A stretch of DNA of 64,000 nt, from contig JBFWWP010000004.1 in the NCBI GenBank assembly GCA_050246115.1, forward strand, positions 124,001-188,000, read 5' to 3'. Both the position numbers and the translations under genes were made by a program. Below are positions 38,586-46,042 of this stretch, in pieces. A model generated the notes under the pieces. The model worked only from the letters and a program-made list of their open reading frames with translations, was not told the DNA's origin and ran no database searches. The DNA comes from JBFWWP01 sp050246115 (GTDB lineage Bacteria > Planctomycetota > UBA8108 > UBA1146 > JAJFFE01). Numbering within the stretch: the stretch's first letter is position 1; each line of letters starts with the position of its first letter.

Positions 38586-39830
38586 TTAACCCGCGTACCG
38601 CCCAACGCAGAGGCAGGCGTTGTGCCCGCCGAAACCGAACGAATTCGACAACGCCACGTCGATGGCTGCCGCCCGCGCCTCGTTGGGAACGTAGTCCAGG
38701 TCGCAGTCCGGGTCGGGATCTTGGTAGTTGATCGTGGGCGGCACGACGCCACGGTGGATCCCGAGGACGACTGCGGCTAGTTCTACCGCTCCTGAAGCGC
38801 CGAGCAAGTGCCCAATCTGCGACTTCGTCGAGCTGACCATCAGACGATCCGCGTGGGAGCCGAACAAGCGCCGAATCGCTCGGGACTCCATGGCATCGTT
38901 GAGCGGAGTCGAGGTGCCGTGCGCGTTGATGTAGTTCACACGCTCGAGGGCGACGGCGGCGTCGGCCGCGGCACCGGCCATCGCGGCGGCGGCCATCGCC
39001 CCGTCGGGTGAGGGCGCCGTGATATGGTGGGAGTCGTCCGTCATCCCGAATCCGAGCACTTCGGCGTAGATCGGAACACCGCGCTTACGCGCTCGCTGTT
39101 CCTCCTCGAACACCAGAATGGCCGCCCCCTCACCCATCAAGAAGCCATCGCGGCTTCCACTGAAGGGCCGCGAGGCCGTCGTGGGGGTGTCGTTGCGCAC
39201 GGTCATCGCCTTGGCAGCGCAAAAGCCCCCCATACCGAGCGGAGTGATGGTCGATTCGGAGCCGCCGGTCAGCATGACGTCACAGGCCCCGCTGCGAATC
39301 AACTGGAGACTCACGCCGAGGGCGTGCTGCGACGACGCGCACGCCGATGCCGTCGTGAAGTTGGGCCCTTTGAATCCGTGCTGGATCGCGAGCTGCCCGG
39401 CGGCCGCATTCACCATCATCTTCGGGATGAAGAACGGCGAAATGCGGGTAGGGCCGCGATCGAACAGCACTCGCGCCTGCTCTTCGATCTCGTGCAGCCC
39501 GCCGATCCCTGAGCCGATGACGACTCCGGCGCGTTCGGCTTGGACGGAGTTCGCGTCCAGCTGCGCCGCGCGCATGGCCTCGACGCTGGCCACGAGCGCA
39601 AACTGGGTGAAGCGATCGAGATTGCGCAGCAGCTTCCGATCGGGAATCGTCTTCTCGGGGTCGAAACCCACGACCTCGGCAGCGATCTGCGTGCGCAGCT
39701 CGCCGCAGTCGAACTGCGTCACGCGGGCTCCGCCCGAGCGACCCTCGACGATGCCGCCCCAAAAGCTCGGCACGTCCAAGCCGATGGGCGTCACCACCCC
39801 GATACCCGTGATCACCACCCGTCGCTTCAT
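38586..39830 (-). CDS. fabF: 3-oxoacyl-ACP synthase II (KAS II)
   Basis: A 414-residue condensing enzyme that elongates acyl-ACP with malonyl-ACP. The catalytic Cys is in 'TASACASSQHALG', and the two His in 'NAHGTSTPLND' and 'KSQIGHLLGASGAVE'. 'ITGIGVVTPIGLDV' marks the start, and ATG 39830 ('MKRRVV') fits better than the upstream ATG at 39845. It lies downstream of acpP in the same direction, separated by a 304-bp gap with a palindromic repeat. Confidence 0.96.
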   Translation of the reverse strand: MKRRVVITGIGVVTPIGLDVPSFWGGIVEGRSGGARVTQFDCGELRTQIAAEVVGFDPEKTIPDRKLLRNLDRFTQFALVASVEAMRAAQLDANSVQAERAGVVIGSGIGGLHEIEEQARVLFDRGPTRISPFFIPKMMVNAAAGQLAIQHGFKGPNFTTASACASSQHALGVSLQLIRSGACDVMLTGGSESTITPLGMGGFCAAKAMTVRNDTPTTASRPFSGSRDGFLMGEGAAILVFEEEQRARKRGVPIYAEVLGFGMTDDSHHITAPSPDGAMAAAAMAGAAADAAVALERVNYINAHGTSTPLNDAMESRAIRRLFGSHADRLMVSSTKSQIGHLLGASGAVELAAVVLGIHRGVVPPTINYQDPDPDCDLDYVPNEARAAAIDVALSNSFGFGGHNACLCVGRYAG

Positions 39831-40046
39831 GCCGAACCCCGTCATTGCTGGCGGCAGGTACTGCCACGTCTCTTGCTCGTCCGGCGGGGCGCTCGGTCGG
39901 TGTCGCCCGCCAGCATCGGCGTCTTCGCCCAGGAGAGACCGAGGCGAGGGTGGCCGCCGACCGCGGTAGCCTCGCCCCTTCGTACGCCCGACTCCCTCGC
40001 CGCCCGGCGGTTGCCCAGCCGTGGCGGGACTCGCCGCTCGAGTCCC

Positions 40047-40133
40047 AAATCAAGCGCGCACTGCGCCTGCCTTGGGCCTAGATTTGTCTCCAAGGGGGCT
40101 TTCGAAAGCCCTTGTCAATGCGCTTGATTCGAG
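40047..40133 (+). repeat. Palindromic family, deleted copy with both arms (40.0 kb)
   Basis: It begins CCAAATCAAGCGC and ends TGCGCTTGATTCGAG, giving terminal inverted repeats. The interior (TGCCTTGGGCCTAG...CAAGGGGGCTTTCGAAAG) matches the reverse complement of the 45.7-kb copy. It lies in the gap between fabF and acpP, and the rest of that 304-bp gap shows no gene. Confidence 0.72.
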
Positions 40134-40134
40134 T

Positions 40135-40374
40135 CTAGTCGGTCTTGTGCTCTTCGATGTAGTTGACCGCGTCGCCAACGGTCTTGATGTTCTCGGCATC
40201 CTCATCGGGAATGGTCATCTTGAAGCTGTCCTCGAGACTCATGAGCAGCTCGACCATGTCCAGCGAGTCTGCGTTGAGATCGCCCATGAACGAGGTCTCC
40301 AGCTGAACCTTGTCTCGGTCCACGGAGAGCTTCTCCGCCACGATGTCCATTACCTTGTCGGCGAGCTCACTCAT
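40135..40374 (-). CDS. acpP: Acyl carrier protein
   Basis: A 79-residue acidic carrier for fatty-acid synthesis. The phosphopantetheine site is the Ser of 'GDLNADSLDMVELLMSLED'. ATG 40374 is preceded by GGAGGAATTG, a strong ribosome site consistent with the high expression of this protein. It lies between fabF and fabG as in the common bacterial cluster, but with 263 and 304 bases on either side instead of tight packing. Confidence 0.97.
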   Translation of the reverse strand: MSELADKVMDIVAEKLSVDRDKVQLETSFMGDLNADSLDMVELLMSLEDSFKMTIPDEDAENIKTVGDAVNYIEEHKTD

Positions 40375-40637
40375 CAATTCCTCCACTGGTTGATCAACTC
40401 GACGAGCAGCCGCACGGCCACTCCCCCCCCAACCCGCCACTACCACGCACTTGCGTCGAGTAACCTCGCACGTGTGCGCCGAGCCCACGGTTCGAAGCGC
40501 TCGAACCGGGGACGACCGCCCACGAACCGTGTTCGAGCCGTCCGGCGCCCGCGGGAACCGGGCCTGATTCCTCAAACCGTCCAGGATTCTACGCTTTCGA
40601 CCCACGCGGTCCAGCCCCATTTGCCAACCGGAGGGGC

Positions 40638-41390
40638 CTACATCGCCATCCCGCCATCGACCCTCAGGACCTCTCCGGTGACGTAGCCGGCCGCGTCGCT
40701 GGCCAGAAACAGTACCGCGGATGCCACCTCGGCGGTCGAACCAAAACGCCCGGCCGGAATCTGCCGGAGAATCTGCGCACGTTGCTCGTCCGTGAGCGCC
40801 CGGGTCATATCGGTGTCGATCAAGCCCGGGGCGACAGCGTTGACCGTCACCGAGCGGGTTGCGATCTCTTTGGCCAGCGACTTGGTGAAACCGATGATCC
40901 CGGCCTTGGCCGCCGCGTAGTTGGCCTGCCCCGCATTGCCGGTCAAGCCCACGATGCTCGTAATGTTCACGATACGCCCCGACCGCTGGCGAAGCATGGG
41001 GCGCAAGACCGCTCGCGAGCAGAGGAACACTCCCCGCAGATTCGTCGCGAGTACGTCGTCCCAATCGTCGGCCTTGAGCATGGGGACGAGATTGTCGCGC
41101 GTGATCCCGGCGTTGTTGACCAAGACATCCAACCCGCCCCACTCGCCGACCACGGCACCGAACGTGTCGTTCACCGAACTCTCCTCGGCCACGTTCAGCG
41201 CCCAAGCCCGAGCCTCGCCCGGAAGGCTGCTCGCCGCCTCGGCGGCCCGCTCGGGGTCGCGCGCGAGCAACGCCACACGCGCACCCCGAGACGCAAACGC
41301 GCGCGCGACCTCGAGGCCGATACCGCGAGATCCACCCGTGATCGCCACGCGCTTCCCTGCAAAGTCGAACAGATCGGTCGCAATGCTCAT
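40638..41390 (-). CDS. fabG: 3-oxoacyl-ACP reductase
   Basis: A 250-residue short-chain dehydrogenase reducing 3-ketoacyl-ACP with NADPH. It has the Rossmann 'GKRVAITGGSRGIGLEVARAFA', 'VNNAGITRDN', the catalytic 'SIVGLTGNAGQANYAAAKAG' (Ser, Tyr, Lys), and 'PGLIDTDMT'. Length and motifs are standard. Its position between fabD and acpP supports the biosynthetic rather than a polyhydroxyalkanoate role. Confidence 0.95.
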   Translation of the reverse strand: MSIATDLFDFAGKRVAITGGSRGIGLEVARAFASRGARVALLARDPERAAEAASSLPGEARAWALNVAEESSVNDTFGAVVGEWGGLDVLVNNAGITRDNLVPMLKADDWDDVLATNLRGVFLCSRAVLRPMLRQRSGRIVNITSIVGLTGNAGQANYAAAKAGIIGFTKSLAKEIATRSVTVNAVAPGLIDTDMTRALTDEQRAQILRQIPAGRFGSTAEVASAVLFLASDAAGYVTGEVLRVDGGMAM

Positions 41391-41509
41391 GCTGCTCCTC
41401 TACTCCTACTCCAAGTCGTGCAGAACGGGCTGACAACGAACGAGCGCTCTGGCCGAGACCCCGCAGGCGGTCGATCGGCAACGAGCCCGGCGATCGGTGC
41501 CGAAGGCCG

Positions 41510-42451
41510 TCAGAGGGACGCCGCGTACTGCGTGACCGAGGCTTCGTCCAAAACGGAATGAACCGGGATCGTCCGTTCCACCTGCTTCACCAGGCCGGCG
41601 ACGACGCGCCCTGGACCCGGCTCCAAGGCGGACTGCATGCCGTCCGCGACCAACGCGCGCAAAGTCGGCGCCCAGAGCACCGCGGACTCGATCTGCCGGA
41701 TGAGGCCGGCACGGATGACCTCCGGGTCGCGCGTGGCCTCGGCCGTGACGTTGGGATAGAACGGGACTCGAGGAGGACGGATCTCGAGCCGCTCGAGAAA
41801 GGGCAGAAGCTTGCCCGTCGCCGAGGCCATGAGCGGAGAATGGTAGGCTCCAGCGACTTTGAGCGGCACGACCTTTCGCGCCCCGCGCTCCAACGCCAGC
41901 TGCGCCGCGCGTTCGAGCGCACCGAGTTCGCCGCTCACGACGATCTGCTGGTCGGCGTTCACGTTCGAGATCGCCACGACCCCGCTGGCGGATGCGAGGG
42001 CGACGACCTCACGCACGGCACCGAAATCGAGCCCGAGGATCGAGGACATTCCGCTCGGATGGCGATCGCACGCTTCTTGCATGTACTCGCCTCGCCGAAC
42101 CACGACCTCGAGGGCCGCCGCGAACGGGACCGCGCCGCTGAATACGAGCGCCGAGTACTCGCCGAGCGACAAGCCCGCAGTACCCATGGCGTGTAGGGCG
42201 GGCTCGCCCCCGATCTGGGCGATCGCCCGCGTGACCGCCAGCGACACCACGAAGATTGCGGGCTGACTCACGGCGGTGCTGTCGAGCACCTCGCTCGGCC
42301 CTTCCCGGACCAGCGCGTAGAGGTCTCGGCCCAACAGGCGCGAGGCGGCGGAGAACATGGCCTCGGTTTCCGGGCACCGCGCGACGAGATCCGCATGCAT
42401 GCCGACGAACTGGGCGCCTTGCCCGGGAAACAGTACCGCTCTGTGCGTCAT
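41510..42451 (-). CDS. fabD: Malonyl-CoA:ACP transacylase
   Basis: A 313-residue enzyme that loads malonyl groups on ACP. The start 'LFPGQGAQFVGM' is typical. The nucleophile motif is 'GLSLGEYSAL' with Leu where the best-known enzymes have His (GHSLGE). The catalytic His is likely in 'VAGAYHSPLM', and 'QIVVSGE' follows the usual pattern. It belongs to the fab cluster. Confidence 0.94.
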   Translation of the reverse strand: MTHRAVLFPGQGAQFVGMHADLVARCPETEAMFSAASRLLGRDLYALVREGPSEVLDSTAVSQPAIFVVSLAVTRAIAQIGGEPALHAMGTAGLSLGEYSALVFSGAVPFAAALEVVVRRGEYMQEACDRHPSGMSSILGLDFGAVREVVALASASGVVAISNVNADQQIVVSGELGALERAAQLALERGARKVVPLKVAGAYHSPLMASATGKLLPFLERLEIRPPRVPFYPNVTAEATRDPEVIRAGLIRQIESAVLWAPTLRALVADGMQSALEPGPGRVVAGLVKQVERTIPVHSVLDEASVTQYAASL

Positions 42452-42499
42452 CGACGATCCTTGTCGTTTCTACCGAGCCCGCCTGGCCCCCAACGAATC

Positions 42500-42613
42500 G
42501 CGCGAGCGTTTTCGGGTGAATTGGGTGCGGCAGGACCGCAGCCACGAGGAACTCTCCGAAAGCCCCCTCGGAGCGCCAAGCGCGAACCAGAGTTGCTTGT
42601 GAATGCGCTTGAT
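42500..42613 (-). repeat. Palindromic family copy with inverted interior (42.5 kb)
   Basis: Read on the minus strand it starts ATCAAGCGCATTCACAAGCA and continues CTCTGGTTCGCGCTTGGCGC, like the left arm of the 45.7-kb copy. The interior is then in the opposite orientation (AGGGGGCTTTCGGAGAG...CACCCGAAAACGCTCGC). It fills most of the 168-bp gap between fabD and fabH. Confidence 0.7.
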
Positions 42614-42619
42614 CTGAGG

Positions 42620-43618
42620 CTAGAAGCGAATCAGGGCCCAGCCCCACGTCAGCCCGGACCCGAACGCCGTGGCGAATACGAGGTCGCCGCGCCGGATCCG
42701 GCCCGCCCGCACGGCCTCATCCAAAGCGATCGGCACCGAGGCGGCCGACGTGTTGCCGTAACGGTCGAGGTTCACCATGCAACGATCCATCGGCAGGTGC
42801 AGGGCGTCGAACACCGCCTCCAGAATGCGGATGTTGACTTGGTGCGGCACAATGAGCGCGATGTCATCCAGGGTCAGACCGTTGCGCTCGAGACACACGC
42901 GTACCATCTCCGCCATCTTCTTGACCGCGAACTTGAAAACCTCGCGCCCGCGCATGGTCAACGCGTGCAGGTGGTTCGTCACGGTTTCGACGCTAGCGGG
43001 CATGCGTGCACCACCCGCCGGTTGCACGATCAGGTCCCACCCCGTACCGTCCGTCCCGGTGCAGCTGTCGACGATGGCCGACCCCTCAGGCACGTGCGGC
43101 GCCAAGTCCCCCCGCGACAACACCACCGCCCCGGCACCATCCCCGAACAGCACGCAAGTGTTACGGTCCGTCATGTTGAGGATGCGGCTCAAGCACTCGG
43201 CGCCGATGACGACGCAGTGTCGCCATTGGCCTGCTTGGATCATCGTGCGGCCGACGTGCACGCCGTAGATCCAGCCCGTACAGGCCGCCGTCAGGTCGAA
43301 CGCGGTGGCGTTCACGGCTCCGAGGTCGCGGTGCACATAACAGGATCCCGCCGGAACGAACGTGTCCGGGGTTACGGAACAGAGGATGATTCCGTCGAGG
43401 TCCGTAGCGGGGATACCCGCCATTTCGAGGGCCCGGCGAGCGGCCGGGACCGACAAGTCGCTATTGGCCTCCGACGGCCCGACGAACCGCCGCTCCCGAA
43501 TTCCGGTTCGTTGGACGATCCACTCGTCACTGGTATCGACGAGCTTCTCCAACTCGTGGTTCGTCACGACGCGTTCTGGGACGGCCGACCCCGTGCCTGC
43601 GATTACGACTCGTTGCAT
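42620..43618 (-). CDS. fabH: 3-oxoacyl-ACP synthase III (KAS III)
   Basis: A 332-residue enzyme condensing acetyl-CoA with malonyl-ACP to start fatty-acid chains. The catalytic triad is visible: Cys in 'DLTAACTGWIYGVHVG', His in 'IVPHQVNIRILEAV' and Asn in 'DRYGNTSAASVPIAL'. The start 'AGTGSAVPERVVTNHELE' is canonical. It is preceded by plsX, the normal order in the cluster. Confidence 0.96.
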   Translation of the reverse strand: MQRVVIAGTGSAVPERVVTNHELEKLVDTSDEWIVQRTGIRERRFVGPSEANSDLSVPAARRALEMAGIPATDLDGIILCSVTPDTFVPAGSCYVHRDLGAVNATAFDLTAACTGWIYGVHVGRTMIQAGQWRHCVVIGAECLSRILNMTDRNTCVLFGDGAGAVVLSRGDLAPHVPEGSAIVDSCTGTDGTGWDLIVQPAGGARMPASVETVTNHLHALTMRGREVFKFAVKKMAEMVRVCLERNGLTLDDIALIVPHQVNIRILEAVFDALHLPMDRCMVNLDRYGNTSAASVPIALDEAVRAGRIRRGDLVFATAFGSGLTWGWALIRF

Positions 43619-43846
43619 CTTCCACCGCCATCGAAAGTGAGCGTGCGACTCGGTTGCCGGCGTCGACCGGTCGGGAGAGTCCTCAGGCTATGCTGGCCCC
43701 GGGGCTGCGGCGTCCAGGACTTGGGGATGAGATACGAAGTCATGCGTCACCGCAAAGAAATTCACCGCCCGAGCGCGAAGCAATCGCGATCGCGCCGGGT
43801 TCAGGCTCGGGACGCCCGTCCGACAGGTCCGGTCCGAGCGGGCTTG

Positions 43847-44839
43847 CTAGCGATTGATGGCCTCGACGAAGGACTCCTGTACGCGGGCGCGGGCCATCTC
43901 CCGCGCCGTTCTCAGAGCGTTGGCCACGGCCTTCGCATCCGAGCGTCCATGCCCGATGATCACGTTCCCGGCGACCCCGAGAAGCGGTGCGCCGCCATAC
44001 TCGGCGTAGTCGACGAGGGTGGCCAGGGACGTCAGCGAATCGTGGATCGGTCCCTGCCGGCCGGTGAGCGCATCGATGGCCGCGACTTTGGAGTGGAGGA
44101 TCCGAATGATCCGTTCCGAGAGACCTTCGGAAACCTTGAGGACGATGTTGCCGACGAAGCCATCGCACACGGCCACGTCGCACTCGCCGTTGAAGATGTC
44201 GCCGCCCTCGATGTTGCCGATGAAGTGGAGCGGCGACTGGGCCAGGAGTTCACTGGTCTCCTTGGCGAGTTGATTGCCCTTCTGCTCCTCCTCGCCGACG
44301 TTCAGCAGCCCAACCTTGGGGTTGGTCACGCCGTACACGCGCGTCGTGAACTCGGCGGCCATCAGGGCGTACTGATACAGGTGGAGCGGCTTGCACTGAA
44401 TGTTCGCGCCGGCGTCAATGAGAACCGTGGGCCGGTCGCCGAGCGGGAAGGTCACGAGGATGCCCGCGCGTTTAACCCCGGGAAGCAGGCCGAGACCCAT
44501 GGTGGTGGCCGCAACCATGGCGCCGGTGTTGCCCGCGCTGAACGCCGCCTCGCAACGCCCCTCCTTCACCAGGCGCGTCATGACGCGAAGTGACGAGTTG
44601 GGCTTCTTGCGGAGGGCTTCGACGGGGCTCTCGTGCATCGCCACGACCTCGGGGGCGTGCTCGACCTGGACGGCCGCCAGATCGAGTCCACACTCCTTCG
44701 CCTCGGCAGTGATCTGATCCGTGGGTCCGACCAAAGTCAGTTCGAGGTCGGGAAACCGTTCGCGGGCCAGCTTGGCCCCTTGGACGACGACTCGCGGAGC
44801 GTGGTCCCCACCCATCGCATCGATGGCGATGCGCGCCAT
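43847..44839 (-). CDS. plsX: Phosphate acyltransferase PlsX
   Basis: A 330-residue enzyme that makes acyl-phosphate from acyl-ACP and so links fatty-acid and phospholipid synthesis. Characteristic elements are 'RIAIDAMGGDHAPRVVV' at the start, 'SVRV...KKPNSSLRVMTRLVKEG', 'GAMVAATTMGLGLLPGVKRAGI' and 'NVGEEEQKGN'. It lies between rpmF and fabH, the classic rpmF-plsX-fabH order. Confidence 0.95.
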   Translation of the reverse strand: MARIAIDAMGGDHAPRVVVQGAKLARERFPDLELTLVGPTDQITAEAKECGLDLAAVQVEHAPEVVAMHESPVEALRKKPNSSLRVMTRLVKEGRCEAAFSAGNTGAMVAATTMGLGLLPGVKRAGILVTFPLGDRPTVLIDAGANIQCKPLHLYQYALMAAEFTTRVYGVTNPKVGLLNVGEEEQKGNQLAKETSELLAQSPLHFIGNIEGGDIFNGECDVAVCDGFVGNIVLKVSEGLSERIIRILHSKVAAIDALTGRQGPIHDSLTSLATLVDYAEYGGAPLLGVAGNVIIGHGRSDAKAVANALRTAREMARARVQESFVEAINR

Positions 44840-44948
44840 ACGGTTTGTCCTGTCTCAAAGTACCAGTCGAGTTTGCGCCTGAGCGGCGCGGGGCCCGAGG
44901 CGCCGCCTGCTCGCTCCCAGCCATCCGGCCGGCACTCGTCCCAAGTCA

Positions 44949-45068
44949 GGCGCATTCACGAGCAACTTTAGTTTCGCGCTTGGCGCCCCGAGCCGAAGGC
45001 GAGCGTTTGTGGGTGAAGTCGATGCGGCTGATTCGCAGCCACGAGGGAGCTTTGCGAAAGCCCCCTCC
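44949..45068 (+). repeat. Palindromic family, long copy (44.9 kb)
   Basis: Starts GGCGCATTCACGAGCAACTT and continues TTCGCGCTTGGCGCCCCGAG, then GCCGAAGGCGAGCGTTTGTG, ending in a GGGAGCTTTGCGAAAGCCCCC hairpin-like stretch. It is the best match to the fragment at 52-97. It takes up much of the 334-bp gap between plsX and rpmF; the rest of the gap is featureless. Confidence 0.75.
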
Positions 45069-45173
45069 AAACAAAGCAGGGCCGGCAGCGAGCGCTTTCC
45101 GGTGAGGTGGCCGCGGCGGCCACCGGGGGCCAACCCAGCCCCCAATCCAGCGCTGCGCGCGCTCGAACCGGAA

Positions 45174-45362
45174 CTACATCGCCATCTCGTCGATCGGCAG
45201 CAGTGCCTTGCCCCGATAGAATCCGCAGTTCTCGCAAATCCGGTGCGGCAACTTCGAGCTGCTGCAACGAGAACACTTCACACGGTGGGCCGGCGTGATC
45301 GCGTGGTGCGACCGGCGCATGTTTCGCCGTGACTTGGTAACCTTGCTCTTCTGAATCGCCAT
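45174..45362 (-). CDS. rpmF: Large ribosomal subunit protein bL32
   Basis: A 62-residue basic ribosomal protein. 'MAIQKSKVTKSRRNMRRSHHA' is the typical N-terminus. The zinc-ribbon 'CSRCSSSKLPHRICENCGFY' has four Cys, so it is the zinc-binding form. It lies upstream of plsX in the same direction, 334 bases away, across a repeat. Confidence 0.97.
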   Translation of the reverse strand: MAIQKSKVTKSRRNMRRSHHAITPAHRVKCSRCSSSKLPHRICENCGFYRGKALLPIDEMAM

Positions 45363-45444
45363 TCTCGATCTCCTCCGCGTTGTTCGATTCCGCGTCGTTC
45401 GATTTCCAAGCCGTCGCGCCCCGACGGGTGCCCTGCGGCCTCAC

Positions 45445-45496
45445 GGGCCCTATCGTCGGGCCCTATCGTCGGGCCCTATCGTCGGGCCCTATCGTG
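45445..45496. repeat. 13-bp tandem repeat, four units
   Basis: GGGCCCTATCGTC repeated four times; the fourth unit ends TG in place of TC. Each unit contains the palindrome GGGCCC. It lies about 80 bases upstream of the rpmF start, so it could lie in or near its promoter. Confidence 0.85.
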
Positions 45497-45660
45497 CGGG
45501 CCCGTGTCGTGTGGGCCTCGTCGTGTGACCTTGTTCCGTCCGTGGCGCGTGGCCGTGCTCCGTGCTCCGTGCGGAAGCCGCGGATCATAGTGAGCTGGCG
45601 CCCGGGGTGTCAATCCCGAACCCCACCCCGCCCAGCCCGCCCATCGAACCGAACTCGGCT

Positions 45661-45827
45661 CAAATCAAGCGCATTCCCAGCAACTCTAGTTCGCGCTTGG
45701 CGCTATGAGCCGAAGGCGAGCGTTTTCGGGTGACGTGGATGCGGCTTCGGCGCAGCCGTAGCGGGGCTCTCGAAAGCTCCCTTGAAGAGAACCTCGGCCC
45801 AAGACATGCGCGGCAGGCGCTTGATTG
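45661..45827 (+). repeat. Palindromic family, most complete copy (45.7 kb)
   Basis: Begins CAAATCAAGCGCATTCCCAG and ends GGCAGGCGCTTGATTGGGG, so its ends form a short inverted repeat (CAATCAAGCGC type). Between them lie the shared blocks TTCGCGCTTGGCGC, GCCGAAGGCGAGCGTTTTCG, and GGGGCTCTCGAAAGCTCCC. I use it as the reference for the family. It has no coding capacity. Confidence 0.75.
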
Positions 45828-45861
45828 GGGGCCTTGGTCACTGCCGTCGCAACGGCGACTC

Positions 45862-46042
45862 AGGAGTCGCCCAAGAATAACTTCACCCTCTTGCTCGTCG
45901 CTTCGGGCCATCTTCGACCGATCCGAAAACCTCGAAATCCTCACCGGAACTAAGGCTACGCCTCCGGTTCCGAGATTTCCGGATCGGCCGAATCTGACCC
46001 AAATCGACGGCAAGATGTCGAAGTTATTCTCGGGCGACTCCT
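45862..46042 (-). mobile_element. 181-bp foldback (MITE-like) element, copy 2
   Basis: Exactly the same length as copies 1 and 3 and very similar to copy 1 throughout. Read on the minus strand it starts AGGAGTCGCCCGAGA at 46042, and its first A is the last base of the alaS stop codon TGA. The far end carries the matching inverted repeat with one mismatch. Its orientation relative to the upstream gene is the same as in the other two copies. Confidence 0.87.

Larger units (their letters stand above)
45363..46041. other. 679-bp gap made largely of repeats
   Basis: No gene is seen between alaS and rpmF. The gap holds a 13-bp tandem array (45445-45496), a copy of the palindromic family (45661-45827), and nearly all of copy 2 of the 181-bp foldback element (45862-46042), one after another. 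A likely rpmF promoter would lie near 45363-45440, but I see no clear motif. Confidence 0.7.
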
